64,000 nt of DNA from an uncultured Clostridia bacterium (GTDB lineage: Bacteria > Bacillota > Clostridia > Peptostreptococcales > Anaerovoracaceae): positions 18,985 through 82,984 of the forward strand of contig CALZYE010000007.1 of assembly GCA_945830395.1 (NCBI GenBank), written 5' to 3'. The position numbers and the translations under genes are program-made. The notes beneath the pieces were generated by a model. That model saw nothing but the letters and a program-made list of their open reading frames with translations. It searched no databases and was not told where the DNA came from. Each line of letters opens with the position of its first letter. Position 1 is the first letter of the stretch. Positions 42,603 through 51,217 of the stretch are shown here, one piece after another.

Positions 42603-44937
42603 CACCGGTCCAATCCCCCTTTCTGTTTAGCTTCATAAGCTGTGCCCAGCGTTCAACCGTTTTGACTCCCGACTCAAATCCTACCTCGGGACACATGGGG
42701 ATTATATCTGAAATCCTCACTTTATCGGCTATTGACGATGCGTAATTTGTGAGAAGAACATCGGGCTTATACCTCTCCACATCTTCGGTTCTCTTTTCTT
42801 TTTCATATTCAAGCTCTACAGGACAATTTAAATCCAATTCACTTCTGAAGCCTTCATCCTGTGAGAAGCTTAAAATTCCTATCTTAACAATCTCCATGCC
42901 TGCATCAATGGCAGTTTTTAAAATCCAATCCAGTTCATGGTTATATGTAATGACAAGAACCTTCTTTCCGTTAAGAACGGGGCGAAGCTTTGCAATCCTG
43001 CTGTTATACGCTTCCTGTTCCGACTTTATTATCTCTTCAGCTTCCTCGCTTTTACCGACGCGCTGTCCCAAAGCTCTGAGCCACTTTGCCGTGTTGTCAA
43101 ATCCTACGGGGAAAGGTTTTCTGAAAATCTCCGCTCCGTACTCCTTTTCAAAGTAGTCGCCTAACATCTTCCCCGTATAATCACCGAAAGCCAGCAAGTT
43201 CAATCCCGCTTTCTTGAAATTAACCAGTGCATCCACATCTGTGTTATACAGAAATCTGCAATTCACCCTGAGCCCTATCCTGCCTATATATCCTGATATG
43301 GTTTTCAGGTTGCTCTCTGAGTTGGTGTCTATGATTTTCTCTGCAAGGACATTCACCACAGACATATCGGGTTTCACGCTTTTGTCTATAAAGGCTTTCG
43401 CAAGGGTGATATACGCCATCAACATTCCCTGAAGGTAGTCTCCTGCCATATTCCCGTCGGTTCTGAGCGGAATCACCTTCGTCTCATTATCAGAGAGCAT
43501 CTCCGTCTGATTGATGTCGTCTCCGATAATCCCTGCCGGGCAGCTGCTCACTACAACGATTGCCTTAGGTCTACTTTTCTTTATTTCCTCAATCTTTTCT
43601 TCCAATGTCTCCATGCCGCCGAACACGATTTCGCTTTCGCCCATTTCCGTACACTGAATGGACGGAGAAAGGGAAACAGGAAGAAGTGTTCCTCTTTCAA
43701 AGAGTCTGCGCCTTCCGCTTGAGCTTATGGTCTGATACGAAATATATGTACAGCTTTTCGGCGCATGAGCCAATATAACCGTGCCTTTCAGATGTGCACA
43801 GGTTGAAAGGGCTCCGTTAAAGGCGCATCCGTGGAGAGGCTCGCTGTTTTTGAGGCTCTTTGAAAAATAATATACCGGCTTCTCCAAAGGGCTTCCGCAG
43901 GCTTCCCCTGCATCAACTGCATTATCGCGCTCTCTTTCACAGCTCTTGCCCGGTACCTTTGAAGATGTGTTATTTCCTAAATCCGGGTCTTTGGAATGCA
44001 AGTCCCGGTTTTCCGTGGGATAAAAAGCTTCATTTTCTGTATAGCTTCCGCCCTGCATATTCTCGGTGCGGTTTTCTCCTGCGTTTTCTCTTTCATTTTC
44101 TCCTGCATTTTTTGCGGAAAAACCCTCTGAAACAGATGTGTCAAGCAGACATGCCTCAAGTTCTTCGTCTGTTATAGGATTTGCGCTGTAGAGTTTTATC
44201 CCCTTATCCAGTTCGCTGGCAAGACGGGAGAATATCTCTTGCAGCCTCTCATCTTCTCCCATCTGATATACCGTAATTCCAAGGGCTTCTGCCTTTGCAA
44301 ACGCATCGCTTCTCGGAACTTTCACAGCGATAGGAAGCTTCACCGCTTCTGCGAATTTCTTTACGCGCTCATCTTCTCCTTTTACATTCCTCTTATTGTA
44401 AATAATCCCGGCAACTCGCTTTTCATCGCCGTCGTAGTTCTGAATGCCCTTCAATATATTGTTGGCGGCGTAAAGAGACATAAATTCCCCTGAGGTCACA
44501 ACAAAAATATGGTCTGCATACTCTCTCCTTATGGGGACGGCAAATCCGCCGCAGACCACATCTCCAAGAACATCATACACCACCGTATCATATCTCTGCA
44601 AAAGCCCGAACCTCTGCAAAAGCTCAAATGTACTGATAATTCCCCTGCCTGCACACCCGACTCCCGGCTTAGGTCCGCCTGCCTCAACACATCCGATTCC
44701 CATATAGCCTTCGCCTAAAATATCCTCTACCTTTTGCTCAAGCGGACCTGTCCTTCTCATATAGTCCAATACTGTCGTAAGCTTTCTTCCTGACAACAAA
44801 AGCTTGGTGGAATCGTGCTTAGGGTCGCATCCTATCTGCAAAACCCTGTGACCTGCACATGCCATTGCAGCCGAAAGGTTTGCACTTATGGTGGACTTTC
44901 CTATCCCCCCTTTTCCGTAAACGGCTATTTTACTCAT
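42568..44937 (-). CDS. Fused NifH-like reductase and NifD-like catalytic subunit
   Basis: A 789-residue natural fusion in one uninterrupted frame. Residues 1-~265 are a NifH/BchL/CfbC-type ATPase: P-loop GKGGIGKS (8-15), [24 protein letters not shown] with Cys95 and [16 protein letters not shown] with Cys129, the two ligands that bridge a Fe4S4 cluster between two monomers. Residues ~270-350 are a Glu/Asn/Lys-rich linker with repeated NAGEN. Residues ~355-789 are a NifD-like subunit with [12 protein letters not shown] (Cys371, Cys380), APKSC (Cys396) and [15 protein letters not shown] (Cys466). The usual division into separate reductase and catalytic genes is thus lost here. The ATG follows GGGAGAAG. 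An ATP-driven reduction of an unknown substrate is inferred. Confidence 0.88.
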   Translation of the reverse strand: MSKIAVYGKGGIGKSTISANLSAAMACAGHRVLQIGCDPKHDSTKLLLSGRKLTTVLDYMRRTGPLEQKVEDILGEGYMGIGCVEAGGPKPGVGCAGRGIISTFELLQRFGLLQRYDTVVYDVLGDVVCGGFAVPIRREYADHIFVVTSGEFMSLYAANNILKGIQNYDGDEKRVAGIIYNKRNVKGEDERVKKFAEAVKLPIAVKVPRSDAFAKAEALGITVYQMGEDERLQEIFSRLASELDKGIKLYSANPITDEELEACLLDTSVSEGFSAKNAGENERENAGENRTENMQGGSYTENEAFYPTENRDLHSKDPDLGNNTSSKVPGKSCERERDNAVDAGEACGSPLEKPVYYFSKSLKNSEPLHGCAFNGALSTCAHLKGTVILAHAPKSCTYISYQTISSSGRRRLFERGTLLPVSLSPSIQCTEMGESEIVFGGMETLEEKIEEIKKSRPKAIVVVSSCPAGIIGDDINQTEMLSDNETKVIPLRTDGNMAGDYLQGMLMAYITLAKAFIDKSVKPDMSVVNVLAEKIIDTNSESNLKTISGYIGRIGLRVNCRFLYNTDVDALVNFKKAGLNLLAFGDYTGKMLGDYFEKEYGAEIFRKPFPVGFDNTAKWLRALGQRVGKSEEAEEIIKSEQEAYNSRIAKLRPVLNGKKVLVITYNHELDWILKTAIDAGMEIVKIGILSFSQDEGFRSELDLNCPVELEYEKEKRTEDVERYKPDVLLTNYASSIADKVRISDIIPMCPEVGFESGVKTVERWAQLMKLNRKGDWTGDAEIFNKYYAR

Positions 44938-44973
44938 GTTAAACTTCTCCCGATATATTATTGAATGCCTTTT

Positions 44974-45030
44974 TTATGCCTTTTCTTGCTTCTTTTCTTG
45001 TGCATTTTCTTGCCCCTTCCCCCGCTTCAT
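44974..45030 (-). other. Possible 18-codon leader frame before the nitrogenase-like operon
   Basis: ATG at 45030 starts a short frame rich in Lys, Gln and Glu ending in TAA at 44974, 36 bases before the fused gene's ATG. The ribosome site is poor. It may be chance in an A-rich leader. Confidence 0.2.
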
Positions 45031-45084
45031 CTTTATGGGCAAAAGGCATCTGAACCTTCCAAAATCACTGTTTCTCACTACTTC

Positions 45085-45798
45085 TCACCGCTCTTCGCTT
45101 CCGTTGCTTCTGCTCTCCCCTGTGGCATAATCTATATCCACTCCCGGCTGAACATTGTAGCAGTAGACATTGAAAGACAAGCTTTTTCCCCTGTCCTCAA
45201 CGGACATGGCCTGCATATGCACACCTCTGCAAACCATGTCTTTTCCCTTATATATGGGAACTACTTTATACATCACATGGTTATCGCTTCGTCTTAGGTA
45301 ATCTGCCAGCTTATTCTCCCACGGAAGCATGCCTTTCACATTCATAAACCTGGTTCCCGTAACAAGGTTCTTCGGGTCCGCCGTGCTTCCCGTCAGCTGC
45401 CAACCTATAAGGTGACAACGGTTATACAAAAGTCGCCCCTCTACAAAGGAATATTTCTTGTACTTCCATCCGGTGGGGCGAATCATTCCGATATAGTCTC
45501 TCTGCCCCTTTGCCATCCCGTTTCTGTCAAGACATGCCAAAGTTCCAACGGCTCTTCCCAATGAATCCAGTCTGTCATGCCTTTCAAACCTGGCGGTTTT
45601 AAGCTGGGATTCCTTGAAATCCGGTTTCCCGTAATCTACCTTTACATAGGCGCTTCTTCCGTTCCAATCGGGGATTTTGTCAAGGGTTACGGAATTTTCT
45701 CCGCCTTCACCGAGCATATGCCCTGCGGCTGCAAGTATCAATGCGATAACCAAAGCCGCTAATTTATATTGTTTTCTGTTCCTTCTCTGTCTGTACAT
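45085..45798 (-). CDS. Membrane-anchored DNA/RNA non-specific endonuclease
   Basis: A 237-residue nuclease of the NUC1/EndA (beta-beta-alpha metal) type. An N-terminal basic tail and one span (about 11-27) anchor it outside the cell. The active-site segment LLYNRCHLIGWQLTG holds the general-base His (equivalent to DRGH in the classical enzyme) and NLVTGTRFMNVKGMLPWEN supplies the metal-binding Asn. Relatives degrade DNA for uptake, nutrition or escape from DNA traps. Start at 45798 with AGGAGAGAAGA upstream. It lies about 150 bases upstream of the nitrogenase-like genes, with no clear link to them. Confidence 0.87.
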   Translation of the reverse strand: MYRQRRNRKQYKLAALVIALILAAAGHMLGEGGENSVTLDKIPDWNGRSAYVKVDYGKPDFKESQLKTARFERHDRLDSLGRAVGTLACLDRNGMAKGQRDYIGMIRPTGWKYKKYSFVEGRLLYNRCHLIGWQLTGSTADPKNLVTGTRFMNVKGMLPWENKLADYLRRSDNHVMYKVVPIYKGKDMVCRGVHMQAMSVEDRGKSLSFNVYCYNVQPGVDIDYATGESRSNGSEER

Positions 45799-45909
45799 TC
45801 TTCTCTCCTTTTAGCATGTTCATTATATCACACTCAAAGTAAAAATTTTACACAAAATAAGATTGTAAAAAACAGACTCAAAATATGCTCTAATATTTAA
45901 AAACTAAAA

Positions 45910-45944
45910 CGGGAGAACGACATTATCAAAATTTCGTTCTCCCG
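45910..45944 (-). terminator. Terminator after the pilin relic
   Basis: An 11-bp perfect stem (45910-45920 with 45934-45944), a 13-base loop, and a T-rich run on the - strand (TTTTAGTTTTT). It marks the end of the old pilin gene, which suggests the locus was once expressed. Confidence 0.75.
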
Positions 45945-46001
45945 CTTACTTTGTCTTTCTCAAAAGATGTAGAGTTTCACCTCATTTTCATACAGAAAGT
46001 C

Positions 46002-46580
46002 CTACCTGCGGAAATATTTATTTTTCCCAAGAAATGCCAATATCAATACCGACATGAGCAAGCCGGCTGCATATAGCGAAAATGGCGTGTCATCTCCTGT
46101 CTTTATCTTCCCGTTATTTCCATCACCTGCATTGTATTTGTTGACAAACAACGCTTCTTTTACGGATTTACCGTTTCGCGTAATTGTAGTCTTTGCATAC
46201 AGCGCATTTTCTTTCTTTGTTACTACATGCTTCACTATGTATTTTGAGGAATCATATGTATAGCCCTTAATCTTACCGTAAGCCTCAGTAATCTCGTAAA
46301 TATATGTTCCTTCCTTTGTGAACTTATATTCTCCGAATTCTACTTTGCCCGATCCGTAAACCTTTGCCGTCATCGACTTTGCGCTTCCTGCTGCTGCAGG
46401 CATCGGCATCGGATTGACGCCTGCGTTGTTAGATACAGCTTTCATCGTGAAGGTGAACATGTCGTCTCTCTTCGGATTACCGATGACCTGCTTTCTTACA
46501 GGCGGATCAACCTTCCTTAACTGTGTACACGATAGCCGAACCGTCTGCATTGTACTTTTGTGAATCAACATATACCTTTA
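46002..46580 (-). pseudogene. Remnant of a wall-anchored pilin (Cna-B piece and FctA-type domain)
   Basis: From right to left, one frame encodes a Cna-B-like end (KVYVDSQKYNADGSAIVYTV, then a stop). A second frame then carries a nearly whole FctA/Spy0128-type pilin isopeptide domain (DPPVRKQVIGNP, FTFTMKAVS, FTKEGTYIYEITE), a short spacer, KIKTGD, a hydrophobic span and a basic end. The shift between frames lies near 46505-46520, and the Cna-B frame is preceded by a stop with no start. This is a decayed major/minor pilin gene that lost its 5' part by deletion and shifted frame. The track frame from 46571 alone would give a false 189-residue protein. Confidence 0.75.
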
Positions 46581-46622
46581 AATGTTAATAATGTCAGACT
46601 TTTTCTTACAGCATATGATACA

Positions 46623-46695
46623 CTGTAAAAAGCTGTAAATATGGAGAAATAAACTTAATCTGTATGTCTGTAAATAAAAGTCTACTTTTTTTACA
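46623..46695. promoter_or_regulatory. Repeated CTGTAAA elements upstream of bcp
   Basis: CTGTAAA occurs at 46623-46629, 46633-46639 and 46668-46674, the inverse TTTACA at 46690-46695, and TTACAG at 46606-46611. They lie in the leader of the peroxiredoxin gene and could be half-sites of a regulator. The region is A/T-rich, so chance is possible. Confidence 0.3.
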
Positions 46696-46777
46696 ACAAT
46701 TTTATGTTATAGTCAGTACAAATGGGTATTTAATAATAAGAAAACAGTTCATTTCATTTACATAGGAGGATTTTTTT

Positions 46778-47233
46778 ATGTTAAAAACAGGAACAAAAGC
46801 ACCGAATTTTTCACTTTCCGACCAGAACGGTGATATTCATACGCTGACAGAATACAGAGGCAAAAAAGTAATATTATACTTTTACCCTAAGGATAATACA
46901 GCAGGCTGCACTAAACAGGCATGCGGTTTTGGCGAAAGGTATCCTCTCTTTCAGGAAAAGGGCGCCGTTGTAATCGGCGTGAGCAAAGATTCCGTAAAAT
47001 CTCACAAGAACTTTGAAACAAAATACTCTCTGCCTTTCACACTGCTTTCTGACCCTGAACTGGATACCATTAAAGCCTACGATGTTTGGAAGGAGAAGAA
47101 AAACTACGGAAAAACCTATATGGGAATTTTGCGCACCACATATCTGATCGACGAGGACGGAGTCATCATAAAAGCTATGGATAAGGTCAAAGCTTCTGAC
47201 AATCCGCAGCAGATGCTTGAATTTCTGGACTGA
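46778..47233 (+). CDS. bcp: Thioredoxin-dependent thiol peroxidase (Bcp/PrxQ)
   Basis: A 151-residue peroxiredoxin that reduces hydrogen peroxide and organic peroxides using thioredoxin-type donors. The family core APNFSLSDQNG, YFYPKDNTAGCTKQACGF (peroxidatic Cys in NTAGCT with the resolving Cys five residues on, the PrxQ pattern) and RTTYLIDEDGVI are intact. The ATG follows AGGAGG. It is 15 bases before yaaA, another peroxide-stress gene, so the two form an oxidative-stress operon. Confidence 0.94.
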   Translation: MLKTGTKAPNFSLSDQNGDIHTLTEYRGKKVILYFYPKDNTAGCTKQACGFGERYPLFQEKGAVVIGVSKDSVKSHKNFETKYSLPFTLLSDPELDTIKAYDVWKEKKNYGKTYMGILRTTYLIDEDGVIIKAMDKVKASDNPQQMLEFLD

Positions 47234-47247
47234 AAGGTGTATCTTCC

Positions 47248-48045
47248 ATGAGGATAATACTTTCGCCTGCAAAAAAAATGAAGGAGACTTTTGACGGGAT
47301 ACCTCCCGAAGGGCTTCCCGTTTTCCCCGAAGAAACATGCGAAATAATCAAATACCTTAAAGCCTTATCCTATGATGAGGCGAAAAAGCTTTGGGCATGC
47401 AGCGACAAGATTGCCGGGGAAAATTACAGCCGCCTTGCAGGTATGGACTTTGCCGCAGGGACGACCCCCGCAATTTTGGCATACGATGGAATCGCCTTCA
47501 CCTACATGGCTCCCGGAGTCTTTGAGTACGGCGAGTTCGATTATGTTCAGGAGCATCTTCGCATATTGTCAGGCTTCTACGGGGTGGTCAAACCCATGGA
47601 TGCCGTCATTTCCTACAGACTGGAAATGCAGGCAAAGGCAAGTATCGGGAAATTCCGCAATCTATATGAATTCTGGGGTGACAAAATTTACAAAGAAGTT
47701 ACCTACGGTGACAATGTTGTCATAAATCTTGCCTCCAAGGAATATTCAAAAACGGTGGAAAAGTACATTTCTCAAGGCGACACCTTTATAACCTGTACCT
47801 TTGGAGAGCTTACGGAGTCAAAGGGAAAAGAAAAAATTGTGCAGAAAGGTGTATATGCCAAGATGGCGCGAGGCGAAATGGTGAAATTCATGGCAGAAAA
47901 AGATGTACAAAGCCCTGAAAAAATCAAGAAATTCAATAGGCTTGGCTATACTTTTTCCGAAAAGTTTTCAACAGATACGGAGTATGTTTTTCTAAAGGAT
48001 CAACCTGCAGTAAAGCAGAAGGGGAAGGAGGATACAGAGAATTGA
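47248..48045 (+). CDS. yaaA: Peroxide stress protein YaaA
   Basis: A 265-residue protein of the YaaA/DUF328 family, which in E. coli limits free iron and DNA damage under peroxide stress and can bind DNA. The family N-terminus MRIILSPAKKM, ILAYDGIAFTYM, LRILSGFYGVVKPMD and the C-terminal FNRLGYTFSEKFS are present. It lies between bcp and the YoaK-like gene with tight spacing; its stop overlaps the next TTG start. The pairing with bcp supports a shared response to peroxide. Confidence 0.92.
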   Translation: MRIILSPAKKMKETFDGIPPEGLPVFPEETCEIIKYLKALSYDEAKKLWACSDKIAGENYSRLAGMDFAAGTTPAILAYDGIAFTYMAPGVFEYGEFDYVQEHLRILSGFYGVVKPMDAVISYRLEMQAKASIGKFRNLYEFWGDKIYKEVTYGDNVVINLASKEYSKTVEKYISQGDTFITCTFGELTESKGKEKIVQKGVYAKMARGEMVKFMAEKDVQSPEKIKKFNRLGYTFSEKFSTDTEYVFLKDQPAVKQKGKEDTEN

Positions 48046-48707
48046 ATATTCAATCTGAAACCCAGATGTCCGACTCCTTTGTAAACAGTATAATACTTGC
48101 TCTTTCCGGAGGACTTCAAGACGCCTATACCTACAATGTAAGAAGTGAAGTCTTTGCCAATGCACAGACGGGAAACATCGTTCTCATGAGTCAGAACCTG
48201 ATGAGCGGAAATTTTGCAAATGCTGTGGAGTATGTAATACCGCTTTTGGCCTTTTCATCAGGCATATTCATTGCGGAGAAATTCAGTCACCATCTCAAGA
48301 ACTGCAACACTCTCCACTGGCGTCAGTGGATTCTTATGATAGAAATTCTGCTGCTTTTTATCGTAGGGTTCATCCCCCATTCCATGGATCTTCTGGCAAG
48401 CGCCATGGTATCTCTTTCCTGTGCAATGCAGGTACAGAGCTTCCGTACGGTGAAGGGCTACAAATATTCCAGCACCATGTGTATAGGAAACCTCCGTGCA
48501 GGGACGGAATCGCTTTCCAAATATTTCAGAGAGAAATCTCACGAAAAACTGATTTCATCTCTTCACTATTTCGGTATAATTTTTACCTTTGCGATAGGTG
48601 CGGGAATCGGTGGACTTTTGTCTCTGAAGCTGGGAATCCCGGCAATCTGGGTATCCTGTATTCTCCTTGCGGCAAGCACCTGTCTGATGTTTAGGGAGAA
48701 AATATAA
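48042..48707 (+). CDS. YoaK/DUF1275 family membrane protein
   Basis: A 221-residue membrane protein with about six spans. LALSGGLQDAYTYN near the N-terminus, FANAQTGNIVLMSQNL and the later CIGNLRAGTESLSKY match DUF1275, whose function is not known. The start is a TTG that overlaps yaaA's TGA (TTGA), with AAGGAGG ten bases upstream; no nearby ATG fits. Co-transcription with bcp-yaaA is likely. A hydrophobic substrate or envelope role is only a guess. Confidence 0.85.
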   Translation: MNIQSETQMSDSFVNSIILALSGGLQDAYTYNVRSEVFANAQTGNIVLMSQNLMSGNFANAVEYVIPLLAFSSGIFIAEKFSHHLKNCNTLHWRQWILMIEILLLFIVGFIPHSMDLLASAMVSLSCAMQVQSFRTVKGYKYSSTMCIGNLRAGTESLSKYFREKSHEKLISSLHYFGIIFTFAIGAGIGGLLSLKLGIPAIWVSCILLAASTCLMFREKI

Positions 48708-48785
48708 ATACAGGTTTTATAAAGCGTCTTTTGGGTATATTTACATGGTAAAATCACATTGCAAAAGGGAGTAGATCAGGAAATT

Positions 48786-50153
48786 ATGGATATAAGAAAT
48801 ATCAAAGACAGTGAATTTTCTCAAGGGCTTTTCAAAGGAAAATTCGGCTTAGAAAAAGAATGTATACGCATAGACGAAAGGGGGAGAATGGCTCAGACTC
48901 CTCATCCCTTCGGAAACAATCCCAAAATCAGCAGGGATTTCAGTGAAAACCAGACTGAATTCATAACCGGCGTCAACAGTTCTCCCGAGGCTGCATGTTC
49001 AGAGCTTTTAGAGCTTCACAGGGAGGCTGTCAAAATTATGGATAAGCTGCCCACAGGAAAGGAATATTTCTGGCCTTTTTCAAACCCTCCTATGATTTCC
49101 TCAGGCGCCGAAAATCCAATTGCTCAATTCGACGGAGAAGCAGAATGGAAGACGGAATACCGGAATTACCTTAAGGAAAAATACGGCAGCAAGCTCATGC
49201 TTTTCTCCGGGGTACACATCAATTTTTCCTTTGAGGAAAGCTGGCTGAAAGCATTGTACTCCAAATTCGGCAAAAATGAGCAAAGTTATAAAGACTACAT
49301 CAACGATATATATATGAGACTTGTGGCATGGGGTACGAGATACAGCTGGCTGATAGTATACCTGTTCGGTGCAAGTCCTGTATTTCACAGAAGCTTTTTC
49401 TCAAGCCCGGAAGAAATAGAAAGGCTGAAATGTTCTCCCAAAAGAGACGGAGCTCCCTGTAAGGTGTGCGGCAAATCTTCCGATGAAACTATAATCAGCA
49501 AGTATACAACTCCTCGCTGCAGTGAAATCGGATATTGGAACACCTTCGATCCTATTTTGGACTACAGCTCCCTTGAGAAATACATCACTTCCATCAACCG
49601 CTATGTTGACGAGGGCACCCTCTGCATCCCGGCAGAGCTATATTATCCGATTCGTATCAAGTCGAGGGGAAACTTTGATATGAAAAGACTTTTGGAAAAG
49701 GGCATCGACCACATCGAGTTCAGAATAATAGACAATAACCCCTATGAGCCTACGGGAGTTTGCCTGAAGGATCTGGAATTCATGCACCTTTTGATGATTT
49801 ACTTCCTGTTCAGACATGACAGCGACTTCACCCCGGAAAAACAAGTTAATGCTCTTGCAAACATGAAAAAAGCCGCTCTTATGGACGACTCCACTCTGCT
49901 CTCAGACGGTCAGTCCGTTAAAGAAAATGTCCACGAAATTCTATTGAAGATAAAAACATTCTTTTCTGATACAGGTTTCACAGAAAAAGATTGCAAATAT
50001 ATAAATTCGGCTATAGAATATCAGGAGGATAAACTGCTGCACGGTCGTTATTCCGACAGAGTTTCTGCGGATTTCTCAACAGACTACCAAGGAAAAGGAT
50101 TACAGCTTGCAAAGGATTATTCGACTATACTACTGCCTGAGGAAATCAATTAA
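48786..50153 (+). CDS. gshA: Glutamate--cysteine ligase
   Basis: A 455-residue enzyme of the proteobacterial-type GshA / GshF N-domain family, joining glutamate and cysteine to gamma-glutamylcysteine with ATP. Motifs: FGLEKECIRID (substrate and metal Glu), SENQTEFITGV, LFSGVHINFSF, RYSWLIVYLFGASP and HIEFRIIDNNPYEPTG. It ends without the ATP-grasp glutathione synthetase domain that bifunctional GshF carries, and no gshB lies beside it. ATG at 48786 has AGGAAATT upstream; a TTG at 48759 is less likely. It overlaps the transporter gene that follows by one base. Confidence 0.88.
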   Translation: MDIRNIKDSEFSQGLFKGKFGLEKECIRIDERGRMAQTPHPFGNNPKISRDFSENQTEFITGVNSSPEAACSELLELHREAVKIMDKLPTGKEYFWPFSNPPMISSGAENPIAQFDGEAEWKTEYRNYLKEKYGSKLMLFSGVHINFSFEESWLKALYSKFGKNEQSYKDYINDIYMRLVAWGTRYSWLIVYLFGASPVFHRSFFSSPEEIERLKCSPKRDGAPCKVCGKSSDETIISKYTTPRCSEIGYWNTFDPILDYSSLEKYITSINRYVDEGTLCIPAELYYPIRIKSRGNFDMKRLLEKGIDHIEFRIIDNNPYEPTGVCLKDLEFMHLLMIYFLFRHDSDFTPEKQVNALANMKKAALMDDSTLLSDGQSVKENVHEILLKIKTFFSDTGFTEKDCKYINSAIEYQEDKLLHGRYSDRVSADFSTDYQGKGLQLAKDYSTILLPEEIN

Positions 50154-51049
50154 TGAAAAAAAACACAGTTTACTTTTTAATTTTAATAATATCAACTTTT
50201 TGGGGGCTATCTTTCATAGCCCTCACTGTTTTGATGAAATGGCTGGATCCGCTGCAAATTATCGCAGTTAGATGGACCCTTGCCTCATTTATTTTCATTT
50301 CCATGATGGCGGCGGGAAAGCTGAGGATAAACATAAAAAAGGAAAACTTCAAGTACCTTCTTCTCACCGGAATCTTGGAACCCGGAATTTATTCGGTACT
50401 TGAGGTTTACGGTCTATCCTACACCTCAGCTTCCATAAGCTCAATCTTTATTGCCACTATTCCGTGTATGTCCCTGATTTTGGGATTTTTTATATTCAAA
50501 ATCAGACCGGGCAGAATGGGACTCATAAGCATTTTTGTAGCCTTTACCGGGGTTCTGATATGTACCTATTTTACTCCCGGATTTTCAACAGGAGGACACC
50601 TTGTGGGCTACGGTTTTATGATAGGCGCCGTGTTTGTGGGGACTCTCTATGGATTTATCAGCGCCAAAGCAAGCAAAGATTATTCAGCTATAGAAATAAC
50701 AACGGTAATGGCATTTGTGGGTATGGTTTTCTTCAACCTTGCAAATGTTATCCGAGGAAATTTCGTCCTGTCCTACACAACAATATTTTCACAGGCTCAG
50801 GCAGCAGGCTGTATAATTTTTCTCGGAATATTCTGCTCCGCCCTCTGTTATATCGCTTTGAACAAAATACTTGCAAATATCGACCCCTCCATTGCAAACA
50901 ACATGATCGGAAGTTCGATTACAGTTATAGGTGTTGTCGCAGGAGTGGTTATAAACAACGATCCTGCAGGAATTTACACCGTTATCGGAGTAGGGCTTAC
51001 TCTTATAGGGGTATACCTTTCCTCAAAGGAAGTTAAAGATACGAACTAA
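50153..51049 (+). CDS. EamA/DMT-family transporter
   Basis: A 298-residue membrane protein with ten spans in two halves of EamA type. The first half has STFWGLSFIALTVLMKWLDP and GLSYTSASISSIFIATIP; the second has ALCYIALNKILANIDPSIANN and a closing GVGLTLIGVYLSS. Members export amino acids or small metabolites. The start ATG shares its A with the gshA stop (TAATG), so translation is coupled. The link to gshA could mean export of gamma-glutamylcysteine, cysteine or a related thiol; this is inference. Confidence 0.88.
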   Translation: MKKNTVYFLILIISTFWGLSFIALTVLMKWLDPLQIIAVRWTLASFIFISMMAAGKLRINIKKENFKYLLLTGILEPGIYSVLEVYGLSYTSASISSIFIATIPCMSLILGFFIFKIRPGRMGLISIFVAFTGVLICTYFTPGFSTGGHLVGYGFMIGAVFVGTLYGFISAKASKDYSAIEITTVMAFVGMVFFNLANVIRGNFVLSYTTIFSQAQAAGCIIFLGIFCSALCYIALNKILANIDPSIANNMIGSSITVIGVVAGVVINNDPAGIYTVIGVGLTLIGVYLSSKEVKDTN

Positions 51050-51110
51050 ATAATTGTTATTTATCATCTTGCATGACAATTACCATACATTTTTCTTTAT
51101 TACAGACCCA

Positions 51111-51145
51111 ATTAAATGCCGCAGGCTGAGCCTGCGGCATTTAAT
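51111..51145. terminator. Strong bidirectional terminator
   Basis: A 16-bp perfect stem (51111-51126 with 51130-51145) with a 3-base loop, followed by TTTTCT on +. It separates the + strand thiol operon from the - strand DUF1015 gene. Confidence 0.85.
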
Positions 51146-51217
51146 TTTCTATTCGTAAAAGCCTGTGATTTTCAAAGCTTTCAATTTTCAGTTCAGTCTA
51201 TAGTCCAAATCCCGTAA

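Noticed and set aside
41274..44937. True molybdenum nitrogenase
   Set aside because: nifB, nifE/N and other cofactor genes are absent, the P-cluster Cys set is incomplete in the K-like subunit, and reductase and D subunit are fused.
46002..46571. A complete 189-residue pilin gene
   Set aside because: The first ~25 codons of that frame are the Cna-B coding sequence read in the wrong frame; the gene is a frameshifted relic.
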